From positions 2,294,001-2,358,000 of the forward strand of contig CAWDVH010000001.1 in NCBI GenBank assembly GCA_963805705.1: a stretch of DNA of 64,000 nucleotides, in the 5' to 3' direction. Both the position numbers and the translations under genes were made by a program. Within the stretch, counting starts at the first letter, position 1. Every line of letters starts with the position of its first letter. This stretch comes from CAWDVH01 sp963805705. GTDB taxonomy: Bacteria > Actinomycetota > Actinomycetes > Streptosporangiales > Streptosporangiaceae. Below the pieces are notes generated by a model that was not told the origin of the DNA, did no database searches, and was given only the letters and a program-made list of their open reading frames with translations. Positions 18,117 to 26,884 of this stretch are shown here, piece by piece.

Positions 18117-19079
18117 TCAGGGGGGACGGGCGACCCAGTAGGCATCCTCAGGAACGATGGGCTGCGGGCAGCTGCGCGCGGTCAGGCCCAGCGAGGCGGT
18201 GTGCCTGGCCACCTCGCCGACCGTGGTGATCCACAAGCCGGGAAGCGACTTCATCCGCTCGATCAGCTGCTCCAGCGCCTCGGCGCGGGACGGCCGCCCG
18301 GACAGGAACGGGTGGCAGCACAGCACGAATGCGGCCCCCAGCCGGTGCATCGCCGTCAGCTCCAGAGTCCACATCTCCAGCGCCTTGGCCGGGCTCTCGA
18401 TGACTCCCGAGCCGATCAGGTCGGGCAGGAACGCGTACTGCTCCCAGTCGTCCAGGCCCCAGGAGACCGGCACCTCGACCAGGGTGGCCGGGCCCGTGCC
18501 TGGCCCCGGCGCGGGCGCCTGGCCGGGGGCCTCATCGACAGCCAGGACGTAGGGATAGTCGGAGTCCATCAGGCTGGAGTCGTAGCTGAAGCCGCGCTGC
18601 GCCAGCAGCCTGGGGGTGTGGTAGTTCATCTCCCACATGGGGGCGCGGTACCCGTCCGGACGCACGCCGGCGACGTCGCGCAGCGCCTTGAGGCCGAGGT
18701 CGAGCATGGCCGCCTCGGTAGCCTCGCTCATGCCGACGGTGTTCTCGTGGAAGTAGCTGTGATGCGCGATCTCGTGCCCGGCCTCGGCGATCGCGCGGAC
18801 CACGTCCGGATAGCGCTGCGCCGAGTAGCCGGGGACGAAGAAGGTGGCCTTGAGGTCGTGCCGCTCCAGCAGGGCGAGGATCCGGGGCACTCCCACCAGC
18901 GGGCCGTACGACTGGTGGCTCATCGGGGTCATCCGGCTGATCGAGGAGATGTCCGCGGTGAGCACGGCCGCCTCGGCGTCCATGTCGAACGTCAGGCAGG
19001 CCGCCGCGGTGACCGCCCCCGGCCATGCGATCGGCGCTGGGGCGACGGTGCCGCTGCGCAGCGGCTCGGCGCGTGTCAT
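18117..19079 (-). CDS. Polysaccharide deacetylase-fold hydrolase (allantoinase-like)
   Basis: 320 residues of the NodB/CE4 fold. The metal Asp is in LTFDMDAEAAVL near residue 27 and the His pair in AGHEIAHHSYFHENT near 90. GYRAPMWEMNYHTPRLL and FSYDSSLMDSDYPYVL are blocks shared with PuuE-type allantoinases and deacetylases acting on small molecules. No signal peptide, so it is probably cytoplasmic. That and its place beside cytosine-deaminase genes and an amino-acid permease favour ring-opening or deformylation of a nitrogen compound over cell-wall work. The start is the ATG at 19079 after a GGAG; the longer frame is upstream noise. Its upstream region carries an element shared with codB. 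Confidence 0.8.
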   Translation of the reverse strand: MTRAEPLRSGTVAPAPIAWPGAVTAAACLTFDMDAEAAVLTADISSISRMTPMSHQSYGPLVGVPRILALLERHDLKATFFVPGYSAQRYPDVVRAIAEAGHEIAHHSYFHENTVGMSEATEAAMLDLGLKALRDVAGVRPDGYRAPMWEMNYHTPRLLAQRGFSYDSSLMDSDYPYVLAVDEAPGQAPAPGPGTGPATLVEVPVSWGLDDWEQYAFLPDLIGSGVIESPAKALEMWTLELTAMHRLGAAFVLCCHPFLSGRPSRAEALEQLIERMKSLPGLWITTVGEVARHTASLGLTARSCPQPIVPEDAYWVARPP

Positions 19080-19133
19080 CGGCGGCTCCAGCGCTGGTCG
19101 TTGGCCTGAACAATAGGGACCCGCGCGACGGCG

Positions 19134-19185
19134 AGCCATCCGACTCGGACGCAAACCTCGGGCCGGCGTTCATACCGGGGTATGA
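19134..19185 (-). promoter_or_regulatory. Shared regulatory element, copy 1
   Basis: Upstream of the deacetylase: the block AGCCATCCGACTCGGACGCA (19134-19153) and, 36 bases from its start, the inverted repeat TCATAC-N4-GTATGA (19170-19185). The same two parts at nearly the same spacing stand upstream of codB (22192-22244). A likely operator/promoter for a common regulator; the neighbouring PucR protein is the natural candidate. Confidence 0.6.
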
Positions 19186-19199
19186 GAGCCGCGGACTCG

Positions 19200-20573
19200 C
19201 TAGCGGCCGGCTCGCCAGGTGGCCCCGGCCGTATCCCTGGACCGGATGAAGTCGACCTGCCCGGCCGGCTGGCCGGGCCAGCTCAGGGTGGTCACCGACG
19301 GCGCGGTGGTGGCGACGACCTGCCCGTGCGCGATGACGTGCGAGGGGCGGACCTGCCGCCGCACCACGTCGAAGGCATTCAGGGCGGGCAGGAGCATCAG
19401 GCTGGCCGGGCGGCCGGCGGCGATCCCGTACCGCTCGCCCAGGCCCAGAACGGCGGCGGCCCGGTCGGTCACCATCCGGAAGCACTCGGTGATCTCGGCC
19501 GGCGAGGTGAGCTGCGCCGCATGCGCCCCCACGAACGCGACCTGGGCCGGATTCCCCGTCCCGAGCGGATACCAGGGATCCATGATGTCGTCGTGGCCGA
19601 AGGCCACGTTCACCCCGGCGTCGAGCATCTCCTTGACCCTGGTCAGCCCGCGCCGCTTGGGATAGTCGTCGAAGCGGCCCTGCAGATGCAGGTTGACCAG
19701 CGGGTTGCTGACCAGGTTGATGCCGGACCTGGACAGGATCCGCTCCAGCTTGCGGCTGTACGCCGCGTTGTAGGAGCCCATCGCGGTGGTGTGGCTGGCG
19801 GTGACTTTCTCCCGGAGCCCGCGCCGCAGGGCCAGCGTGCTGAGCACCTCTACGAAACGGGATTGCTCGTCGTCGATCTCGTCACAGTGCGCATCGACGC
19901 CGAGCCCATGCCGGATCGCGACATCGACGGCTATCTCCAGCGAGGCGACCCCGTCTTCCCTGGTGTCCTCGAAATGCGGGATAGCGCCGATCACGTCGGC
20001 CCCGCTGACGGCCGCCTCCTCGAGCAGCCGTTCCCCGCCGGGGAACGAGCAGATTCCCTCCTGCGGGAAAGCGACCAGCTGCAGATTTACCACGGCCGCC
20101 GCCCGGTCCCTGACCTCGGCTAGCGCGCGCAGCGCCACCAGTTGCGGATCGGTCACGTCCACGTGGCTGCGGACATGCAAGACGCCGTTCGCGACCTGCC
20201 ACCTGAGTACTTCCTCGGCCCGGCTCACCACGTCGTCCCGGCTGAGCATCGCCTTGCGCTCGGCCCAGCAGGCAATCCCCTCCCACAGCGTGCCGCTGGC
20301 GTTCCACCGGGGCTCGCCGGCGGTCAGCACGGCGTCCAGGTGCACGTGCGGCTCCACGTAGGGAGGCGAGGCGAGCGCGCCGCGAGCATCAATGACCGTC
20401 CGCGCTACCGCCGCCTGGTCCTGCCCGGCCTGGTCCTGCCCGGCCTGGTCCTGCCCGGCCTGATCCTGCGCCGGGACGATCGCCACGAAACGGCCCTGAT
20501 CCACATGCAGGTCACGCAGCGCGCCGTCGGGCTCGGTCACGAGCCGGACTCCGCGGATCACCAGGTCGATCAC
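19200..20573 (-). CDS. codA: Cytosine deaminase
   Basis: Metal-dependent amidohydrolase, 457 residues, converting cytosine to uracil and ammonia. CodA-specific blocks are present: YVEPHVHLDAVLT near residue 72 (HxH metal site), VDAHCDEIDDEQ near 225 (His and catalytic Glu), ASHTTAMGSYNAAY near 265, and GHDDIMDPWYPLGTGN near 330 (metal Asp and substrate loop). Residues 36-52 are an unusual in-frame GQDQA tandem repeat that lengthens a surface loop between the N-terminal beta sandwich and the barrel. It follows codB on the same strand, 139 bp downstream, so they probably form one operon for pyrimidine salvage or nitrogen release. An isocytosine or other base specificity is possible. Confidence 0.9.
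   Translation of the reverse strand: MIDLVIRGVRLVTEPDGALRDLHVDQGRFVAIVPAQDQAGQDQAGQDQAGQDQAAVARTVIDARGALASPPYVEPHVHLDAVLTAGEPRWNASGTLWEGIACWAERKAMLSRDDVVSRAEEVLRWQVANGVLHVRSHVDVTDPQLVALRALAEVRDRAAAVVNLQLVAFPQEGICSFPGGERLLEEAAVSGADVIGAIPHFEDTREDGVASLEIAVDVAIRHGLGVDAHCDEIDDEQSRFVEVLSTLALRRGLREKVTASHTTAMGSYNAAYSRKLERILSRSGINLVSNPLVNLHLQGRFDDYPKRRGLTRVKEMLDAGVNVAFGHDDIMDPWYPLGTGNPAQVAFVGAHAAQLTSPAEITECFRMVTDRAAAVLGLGERYGIAAGRPASLMLLPALNAFDVVRRQVRPSHVIAHGQVVATTAPSVTTLSWPGQPAGQVDFIRSRDTAGATWRAGR
20417..20466 (-). repeat. In-frame 15-bp tandem repeat inside codA
   Basis: About three identical copies of a 15-bp unit (plus-strand CCTGGTCCTGCCCGG register) and a diverged fourth. They encode (GQDQA)n in CodA. 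Copy number could vary by slippage without changing frame. Confidence 0.8.
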
Positions 20574-20712
20574 GGCGGCCTCCCCTCAGGATCACATCCC
20601 CGGCCGCCTATTCTGCCTCGCCGCCGGTGTCGGTGCCCCGCCGGTGCCGGGCCGCTGCCGGTGCCGCCGGTGCCTGGCCTCGCCGGTGCCTGGCCGCCGG
20701 TATCGGCAGTGG

Positions 20713-22113
20713 CTAGCCGGAGGCGGGGGCCGAGGTGACCGCCGGGACCGCGCCGCGCAGCGTTCCTGTCTCCAGCCGGCGAATCCCCGCGTAGACAACC
20801 AGGGCCACCACGAAACCGACCAGGAACGCGATGTCGCCGCCCTGCAGCCAGTGCGCCGAGACCCAGCCGACATACAGCGACGTATCCATGAACGGGATCG
20901 CCGCCCCGAAGCCCACGACCAGCGAGACCAGCGCGTCCCAGCCGGGCTTGAGCGGCGAGCCGACGACATCCTGCACGTTCATCACGCCGCGCTTGCGCCA
21001 CCAGTCCACCATCTGGACCGCCGCGAACGGCGGGACCCAGTAGGTGATGAACAGCAGGACGTTCTCGAACTTGGCCGCCAGGTTCCCGGTATCGAGCCAC
21101 AGCGTCAGGAAGAACGCGAGCACCGTGACGACCACCGCCACGACCGGACGCCGCACCCGGAATCCCGCTGCCTGCAGCGCCAGCGACCCGGAGTAGTCGT
21201 TCATCGCATTGACCGCTACCGTGCCGATCCAGATCGCCACCAGGGCCAGGCCGCCCAGCAGGCCGCTGCCGAGCAGGTGCCGGATGCCCGCCGATGTGTC
21301 GTCAGTGGCCACGCCCGCCGCCGCCAGGCCGAGGGTCTCAATCCAGACCGAGGACAGCACGGTGCCGGCCAGCGTCAGCCAGAAGATCCCGGCGCGGGAA
21401 GTGTCCGGCTTCATGTACCGGCTGTATTCGGACGCATATGCGCCCCACGACACGACGAAGCTGGCGGCGATGGCCGCCATCAGGATGAAGGCGCCGGTCT
21501 TGACGCCGCCGTGGACCGTGGCGACCGAGTGGAAGTCGCCGATCTGGACGATTTTCACCGTGATCGCCACGAACATCAGCCCGAGGACGATCGATCCCCA
21601 TTGCTCGAAGGTCTGCATGACCTCGTAGCCGAAGAAGCCGAGCACGCCCTGCATGGCCAGGACCACCAGCAGGCCGGCCCAGAAGGGAATGTGCAGCAGC
21701 AGGTGGATGGCCTCCGCGCCGAAGATGGCGTTGATGGCGTCCCACGCGATCGTCGAGAACCACATGAGCAGGCCAGGGACCACCACGGTCCGGCCGAACT
21801 GCAGCCGGGCCAGTGGCAGCTGGCCCACGCCGGTTCGCGGCCCCCAGGTGCAGAGAATCGAGACCAGCAGGGCGCCGATGACCGTGCCCAGCAAGATGGC
21901 CACGAACCCCAGCATGAAGCCGAGATTCAATCCGATAACCCCGATGAAGAAAGCCGCGGGCACGAGGTTGGGCGTGAACCAGACGGTGAAGATGCGGTGC
22001 AGGCCGCCGTACCTGTTCTCCAGGGGGATGGGGGCCATCCCGTGCATCTCGAGGGACAACTCGCCCTCTCGGGTGGGCATGACGCCCTCGTAGACGCTCG
22101 TGTCGTGCGACAT
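20713..22113 (-). CDS. codB: NCS1-family cytosine/purine permease
   Basis: 466 residues with about 12 helices. NCS1 features are the N-terminal helix-1 segment FTVWFTPNLVPAAFFIGVIG, GQLPLARLQFGRTVVVPGL (conserved G-R), STIAWDAINAIFGAEAI, and the helix-6/7 WGAYASEYSRYMKP. WWRKRGVMNVQDVV follows the later helices. It imports cytosine or a related nucleobase or hydantoin for the adjacent CodA. An ATG start at 22113 is preceded by CGGGAGCC. Divergent from the PucR-type regulator, with a shared-element operator and a C-rich repeat in the gap. Confidence 0.88.
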   Translation of the reverse strand: MSHDTSVYEGVMPTREGELSLEMHGMAPIPLENRYGGLHRIFTVWFTPNLVPAAFFIGVIGLNLGFMLGFVAILLGTVIGALLVSILCTWGPRTGVGQLPLARLQFGRTVVVPGLLMWFSTIAWDAINAIFGAEAIHLLLHIPFWAGLLVVLAMQGVLGFFGYEVMQTFEQWGSIVLGLMFVAITVKIVQIGDFHSVATVHGGVKTGAFILMAAIAASFVVSWGAYASEYSRYMKPDTSRAGIFWLTLAGTVLSSVWIETLGLAAAGVATDDTSAGIRHLLGSGLLGGLALVAIWIGTVAVNAMNDYSGSLALQAAGFRVRRPVVAVVVTVLAFFLTLWLDTGNLAAKFENVLLFITYWVPPFAAVQMVDWWRKRGVMNVQDVVGSPLKPGWDALVSLVVGFGAAIPFMDTSLYVGWVSAHWLQGGDIAFLVGFVVALVVYAGIRRLETGTLRGAVPAVTSAPASG

Positions 22114-22191
22114 GGCTCCCGGCTTTCCTCGCAGTCATCAGCTGCTCCAGGCCGGGCAGCCCATCCCAGATTAGAGATCATCTAGGAGCCC

Positions 22192-22244
22192 AGCCATCCG
22201 ACCCGGACGCAAATCTTCCCCCCGCTGCTCATACTGCGGTATGA
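22192..22244 (-). promoter_or_regulatory. Shared regulatory element, copy 2 (codB-pucR gap)
   Basis: AGCCATCCGACCCGGACGCA (22192-22211), identical to copy 1 except one base, and TCATAC-N4-GTATGA (22229-22244) starting 37 bases from the block start. It lies about 80-130 bp upstream of codB and 270 bp upstream of the PucR-type regulator, so it could act on one or both. Confidence 0.6.
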
Positions 22245-22254
22245 AGGGGTACCC

Positions 22255-22385
22255 GCCCCGCCTCCCGCTTCGCGTCCCCCACCCCGCGTCCCCGCCAACC
22301 CGCGTCCCCCACTCCGCGTCCCCCCACCCCGCGTCCCCGCCAACCCGCGTCCCCCACCCCGCGTCCCCGCCACCCGCCGACCGCC
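22255..22385 (+). repeat. C-rich imperfect tandem repeat
   Basis: Repeated CCCGCGTCCCC / GCCAACCCGCGTCCCCC-type units, more than 85% C+G and very strand-asymmetric, in the codB-pucR gap. No coding sense. Could be a slippage-prone spacer. Confidence 0.7.
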
Positions 22386-22514
22386 ACTGGGCCAGCCCTT
22401 CACCCGGCCAGCCCCCGCTGGCCCCCCGCATTTCTTGATCACGAAGGATTCGGGTGGTCAGGGCCACCAACATCCTTCGAGATCATGGAACCGCAGCTCA
22501 CGAAGGGCGCAGAG

Positions 22515-24152
22515 ATGGCGATTACGGTCGGCGAGCTGCTGCAGCTGCCGCATCTACGGATGACCCTGACCGCCGGCGCGGGCGGACTCGATCGCGAGAT
22601 CAGCTGGGTACATACCTCTGACCTGCCCGATCCCTGGGAATGGCTCGGCTCCGGTGAGCTGCTGCTGACCAACGGCACCGGCCTGAGCTCCGATGAGTCC
22701 GCCCAGGTCGCCTTCATCGAGCGGCTGGCCGAGACCGGGGCCAGCGGGCTCGGCATCGGGCTGGGCATGTCCGGGCCGCCGCTGGCCAGCGAGGTGGCCC
22801 GGCGTGCCGACGAGCTCCGGCTGCCGCTGGTGGCCGTGCCTTACAGCATGCCGTTCACGGCGGTCGTGCGGGCCGTGGCCGATGCGAACGACCGGGAGGA
22901 GTCCCGCCAGCTGGGGCGCGTAGCGCGGCTCTATGAGCTGCTGCGCACGTCCGTGCTCGCCGGGCGGCCGGGACCGGAGATGTTCAGGAAGCTGGGCCAG
23001 GAACTGGATGTCCGGCTGTACCTGGTCGACCCGGAGACGGGCCGGTCGGTCTTCGGCGACGGGGAGTGCACGTCGTTTGCCGCCGCGCTGATCGCCAGCT
23101 ACGCCGCGCACGGCAACACCATCCCTGGCGTGCTACGGCTGAGCCGGGCCGGAGCGGCCCCCGGTCACGCTGGCGCCGTCGCGGTGGCGGTGCCTGGTGA
23201 CCAGCCCACGGTCCTGGTCGCCGAGCCCATCGGCACCCAGCTCCCCAGCCTGGTCCTGCTGCACCACATCGCGACCGGGGGCGCTCTTGAGCTCGCCCAG
23301 CTGGTCGCCGCGCAGGAGCGGCAGCGCAGGCTCGGAGCCGACCTGCTCGCGGGGCTGATGGACCGCCGGATGGACGAGCGGGTGGCGCAGCCGCAGATCG
23401 CCGATCTCGGGCTGGACCTGGCCGTGAGCGTGCTGGCTGTCACCAGGGCCGGTCCCGCCGCCCGTGCTGGCCTGCCCGGCGGCAACGGCGCTGATATGTC
23501 CAGCGGCAATGGCGCTGACGTGTCCGGCGGTGGTGGCGCTGGCCTGTCCGGCGGTAGTGGCGCTGGCCTGTCCGGCGGCAGCGGCGCTGATCTGCATCGC
23601 AGGCTCGACCGCTCGCGCGTCCCGCATCTGCTGCTGCGCCGCGATCGCCTGCTCTATATCGCGCTGCCGGAGGGGGCAGCCGAGGCGCACCTGCTTCCCG
23701 AGCCACCCGATCCGGCCCGGACGGTAGGGATCAGCGACCGCATCGCCGTGGCCGGGCGCCTGCCGGACGCGGTTCAGGAAGCCCGGTGGGCGCTGGGCGC
23801 CGCCGAGGCGGAGAAACGGCCGCTGGTCCGGTACGGCGATCAGACGGCCCTGCTGCTGCCCAGGAGCCCGATCGAGGCCAGGGCGCTGGTCTCGCGCATC
23901 CTCGGCCCCCTGATCAGGGCGGATGCCGAGCATGGCACCGACTATGTGAACACCCTGCGCATGGTGCTTGAGCACGACCGGTCGTGGCTGCTGGCCTCCG
24001 CCGAGCTGCACATCCACAAGCAGACGCTCGGCTACCGGATCAGGAAGATCGAGCAGCTCACCGGTCGCGGGCTGGCCAGGACCGAGCACCTGGCCGAGTG
24101 GTGGTTCGCGCTGCGCGCTCATGACCTGCTCGCCGGGCGGCACCTCAACTAG
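22515..24152 (+). CDS. PucR-family transcriptional regulator
   Basis: 545 residues. An N-terminal PucR/purine-catabolism domain (ITVGELLQLPHLRMTLTAG through EWLGSGELLLTNGTGL and RLPLVAVPYSMPF), a GGDEF-like middle part, and the C-terminal helix-turn-helix HIHKQTLGYRIRKIEQLTGR near residues 499-518. Between them lies a low-complexity linker of five 8-residue Gly/Ser-rich repeats (about 23479-23600). The ATG at 22515 was chosen because it begins at the conserved domain and has GAAGGGCGCAGAG before it; an ATG at 22485 is the alternative. PucR regulators typically activate purine, pyrimidine or other nitrogen-compound catabolism. Divergent orientation to codBA makes it the likely regulator of that cluster. 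Confidence 0.9.
   Translation: MAITVGELLQLPHLRMTLTAGAGGLDREISWVHTSDLPDPWEWLGSGELLLTNGTGLSSDESAQVAFIERLAETGASGLGIGLGMSGPPLASEVARRADELRLPLVAVPYSMPFTAVVRAVADANDREESRQLGRVARLYELLRTSVLAGRPGPEMFRKLGQELDVRLYLVDPETGRSVFGDGECTSFAAALIASYAAHGNTIPGVLRLSRAGAAPGHAGAVAVAVPGDQPTVLVAEPIGTQLPSLVLLHHIATGGALELAQLVAAQERQRRLGADLLAGLMDRRMDERVAQPQIADLGLDLAVSVLAVTRAGPAARAGLPGGNGADMSSGNGADVSGGGGAGLSGGSGAGLSGGSGADLHRRLDRSRVPHLLLRRDRLLYIALPEGAAEAHLLPEPPDPARTVGISDRIAVAGRLPDAVQEARWALGAAEAEKRPLVRYGDQTALLLPRSPIEARALVSRILGPLIRADAEHGTDYVNTLRMVLEHDRSWLLASAELHIHKQTLGYRIRKIEQLTGRGLARTEHLAEWWFALRAHDLLAGRHLN
23479..23600 (+). repeat. 24-bp in-frame repeats in the PucR linker
   Basis: Five tandem 24-bp units encoding variants of GGNGADMS, GGGGAGLS and GGSGAGLS. 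A flexible interdomain linker that can change length in frame. Confidence 0.75.
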
Positions 24153-24226
24153 GCTCTAGCGCGACGGCCGGACGGCTGTCGGGTGCCCGGGCCGGCCCGG
24201 GCCTAATTGCGGAGTTGGAGCACAGC

Positions 24227-25045
24227 GTGCGCATTGCGAGGTTTGCCGTGGCCGGCGAGGTCGGCTATGGCGTGGTGGGCAGCGCCCAGCCCAATGGCGT
24301 CACGGCTGGCACGGGGGCCGATGACCTTGTCGTTGGCGAGCTCACGGGCCACCCGTTTGGGATAGGTGAAGACAGCATCCGGTTCAGTGGCGCGCGCTTT
24401 CCGCTGGCCGATGTGCGGCTGCTCGCGCCGGTGCTGCCGAGCAAGGTGGTCGCGATCGGGAAGAACTATGCCGACCATGCGCGCGAGATGGGCGGCGAGC
24501 CGCCGGCCGAGCCGGTGATCTTCCTCAAGCCGTCCACGTCGGTGGCCGGGCCCGGCGACCCGATCGTCCGCCCGGTGCAGCTGTCCGAGCGGACCGATTT
24601 CGAGGGCGAGCTGGCCGTGGTGATCGGCAGGCTCTGCCGGGACGTGCCGCCGGACCGGGTGCCCGAGGTGATCTTCGGCTACACCTGCGCCAATGACGTG
24701 ACCGCGCGTGACCTGCAGGCCAGGGACGGTCAGTGGGCGCGGGCCAAGGGCTTCGACACGTTCTGCCCGCTCGGGCCCTGGATCGAGACCGAGATCGATC
24801 CCGCTGACCTGGAGCTGACCACGCAGGTCAACGGCCAGATCCGGCAGAACTCGCGGACCTCGCTGCTCCTGCATGACGTCACCGCCCTGGTCAGCTACGT
24901 CAGCGCGGTCATGACGCTGCTGCCCGGCGACGTGCTGCTCACCGGGACGCCCGCCGGGGTCGGCGCGCTGCAGGAAGGCGATGAAGTGTCAGTAACCATC
25001 GAGGGCATCGGAACGCTGAGTAACCGGGTGGTCAACCATGACTGA
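24227..25045 (+). CDS. Fumarylacetoacetate hydrolase-family protein
   Basis: 272 residues from the GTG at 24227, which has GGAG seven bases upstream and matches the family start RIARF. The FAH fold is shown by VVAIGKNYADHAREMG near residue 80, PVIFLKPSTSVAGPGDPIV, the metal ligands in TDFEGELAVVIG, FGYTCANDVTARDLQ near 150 and PGDVLLTGTPAGVG near 240. Such actinobacterial proteins hydrolyse or decarboxylate acyl-pyruvate-type acids. This particular one is conserved directly before gltX, and here it overlaps gltX by eight bases, so it belongs to the backbone rather than to the accessory block before it. Confidence 0.9.
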   Translation: MRIARFAVAGEVGYGVVGSAQPNGVTAGTGADDLVVGELTGHPFGIGEDSIRFSGARFPLADVRLLAPVLPSKVVAIGKNYADHAREMGGEPPAEPVIFLKPSTSVAGPGDPIVRPVQLSERTDFEGELAVVIGRLCRDVPPDRVPEVIFGYTCANDVTARDLQARDGQWARAKGFDTFCPLGPWIETEIDPADLELTTQVNGQIRQNSRTSLLLHDVTALVSYVSAVMTLLPGDVLLTGTPAGVGALQEGDEVSVTIEGIGTLSNRVVNHD

Positions 25046-26535
25046 GCCGCTGCCCGTCCGGGTGCGCTTCGCGCCGTCCCCGAGCGGGGATCTGCACGTG
25101 GGCAACATCAGGACCGCGCTGTATGACTGGGCCTTCGCCCGCCACACCGGCGGGGTCTTCGTGCTGCGGATCGAGGACACCGATCAGGCCAGGGTGACGC
25201 CGGAGTACATTGCCTCCGCCCTGGACACGCTGCGCTGGCTCAGCCTGGACTGGGACGAGGGGCCGCAGGCCGGCGGCGAGTACGGCCCGTACCGGCAGAG
25301 CGAGCGGCGGGAGATCTACGCGGACTGGGTCGCCAAGTTCCTCGCCTCCGGGCACGCGTACTACTGCTATTGCAGCCCCGAGGAACTGGCGGAGCGGCGG
25401 GCCGCCGCGCGCGACGGCCGGCGGTCCGAGCGGCTACGACGGGCATTGCCGTGAGCTGTCGCCCGAGCAGGTGGAGGCTTACCAGGCGGAGGGCCGGGCG
25501 CCGGTGGTCCGGCTGCGGATGCCCGACGGCTCGACCACGTTCACCGACCTGGTCAGGGGCGAGGTCACCTTTGACCACCAGTTCGTGCCCGATTTCGTGC
25601 TGGCCAGGGCCGACGGCAGCCCGCTCTACACCCTGGCCGTGGCGGTCGACGACGTGCTCATGAAGATCACGCACGTAGTGCGCGGCGAGGACCTGCTGTC
25701 ATCCACGCCGCGGCAGCTCGCGGTATACCGGGCGATGGGCGTGCCGGAGAGCGAGTTCCCGGTGTTCGCGCACCTGCCGTACGTGCTGGGGAAAGACGGG
25801 CAGCGGCTGTCGAAGCGAAATGGCGTCGTGTCGGCTAACTGGTACCGCAGCGAGGGCTTCCTGCCGGAGGCGCTCTGCAATTACCTGGCCCTGCTCGGCT
25901 GGTCGCCGGGGGAGAACCGGGAATCGTTCACGCTGGCCGAGATGGCCGCCGAGTTCGACCTGGCCAAGGTTAACTCCAACGCCGCGCAATTCGACGTGCG
26001 CAAGCTCGAGGCGATCAATGGCGACAAGATCAGGGCGCTGGATCCGGCCGATTTCGTCTCGCGCATCATGCCATTCCTGCAGTCGGCCGCTCTGGTCGGT
26101 GATCCGCCGGACGCGGGGGAGGTATCCGTCGTCACGGCGGCCGCGCCGCTCATCCAGGAACGGATCGCCAAGCTGACCGAGGCGCCGGCCATGCTCGGTT
26201 TCCTGCTGGTGGCGGAGGAGGACTTCGCGGTCGACGCCGAGGACGCCGCGCGGGTCGTGACCGCCGCCGCGGAGCCGGTGCTGACGGCGGCGGCGGCGGC
26301 GCTATCGGCGCTGGCGGGCGGTCCCGGATCGTGGGCCGCCGGGGCCATCGAGGAGTCGCTGCGGACGGCGCTGATCGATGGGCTGGGACTGAAGCCGCGA
26401 CCTGCGTTCGGCCCGGTGCGAGTGGCGGTCACGGGACGGCGGATATCGCCGCCGCTGTTTGAGTCGATCGAGCTGCTCGGGCGTGAGCGCACCCTCACGC
26501 GGCTGGCCGGTGCGCTGGCGGTGGCCGCTGGCTGA
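25038..26535 (+). CDS. gltX: Glutamyl-tRNA synthetase (single-base frameshift)
   Basis: Class I synthetase charging tRNA-Glu (and in many actinobacteria tRNA-Gln for later amidation). The first part has the HIGH-like APSPSGDLHVGN near residue 13; the second part carries the KMSKS-like GQRLSKRNGVVS, WYRSEGFLPEALCNYLALLGWSPG and the anticodon-binding half. The two parts lie in different frames. Length is 3n+1, and deleting one G from the GG run near 25427-25428 restores ARDGRRPSGYDGHCREL. Because the gene is essential and the rest is pristine, a consensus sequencing error is much more likely than a real lesion. About 498 residues when repaired. Two tRNA genes, including tRNA-Glu, follow downstream. 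Confidence 0.93.
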
Positions 26536-26719
26536 GCGTGGCCGCCTCGTGGCCCGCCCCGCTGTGGGTACCGTTGCCGGCCCGGTCGTGAGTGCCGTTG
26601 CCGGCCTGTTGTGGGTGGCGCCGCCCGGCCCCGTCGCCTGGGCGGGATCCCCTTTGGCCGGGGCGGCCCGGCTCGGCTACACTGCTCTGGCGCGGCCCGG
26701 CCACTGCTGGCCCGTCCCA

Positions 26720-26791
26720 TGGGGTATGGGGTAATTGGCAGCCCGACTGGTTCTGGCCCAGTTAGTCTAGGTTCGAGTCCTGGTACCCCAG
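26720..26791 (+). tRNA. tRNA-Gln (CTG)
   Basis: Cloverleaf by eye: acceptor TGGGGTA/TACCCCA, D-arm with GGTAATTGG, anticodon stem ACTGG/CCAGT with loop TTCTGGC (anticodon CTG), and T-arm CTAGG-TTCGAGT-CCTGG with one G-T pair. Discriminator G; no encoded CCA. Downstream of gltX, as in many actinobacteria. Confidence 0.93.
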
Positions 26792-26796
26792 CGACA

Positions 26797-26843
26797 TACA
26801 TGATCAGCGCGGATGCCGGTGAGGCATCCGCGCTGATCATGTA
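26797..26843 (+). terminator. Perfect 21-bp hairpin after tRNA-Gln
   Basis: A 21-nt arm (26797-26817) and its exact complement (26823-26843) enclose the 5-nt loop GGTGA, starting five bases after the tRNA discriminator. It also precedes the convergent stress-protein gene end. Most likely a strong, possibly bidirectional terminator. Confidence 0.75.
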
Positions 26844-26884
26844 GTAGGAGAAATGGGGAAGTCATAGAGCAGGGAGCCTCCCGG

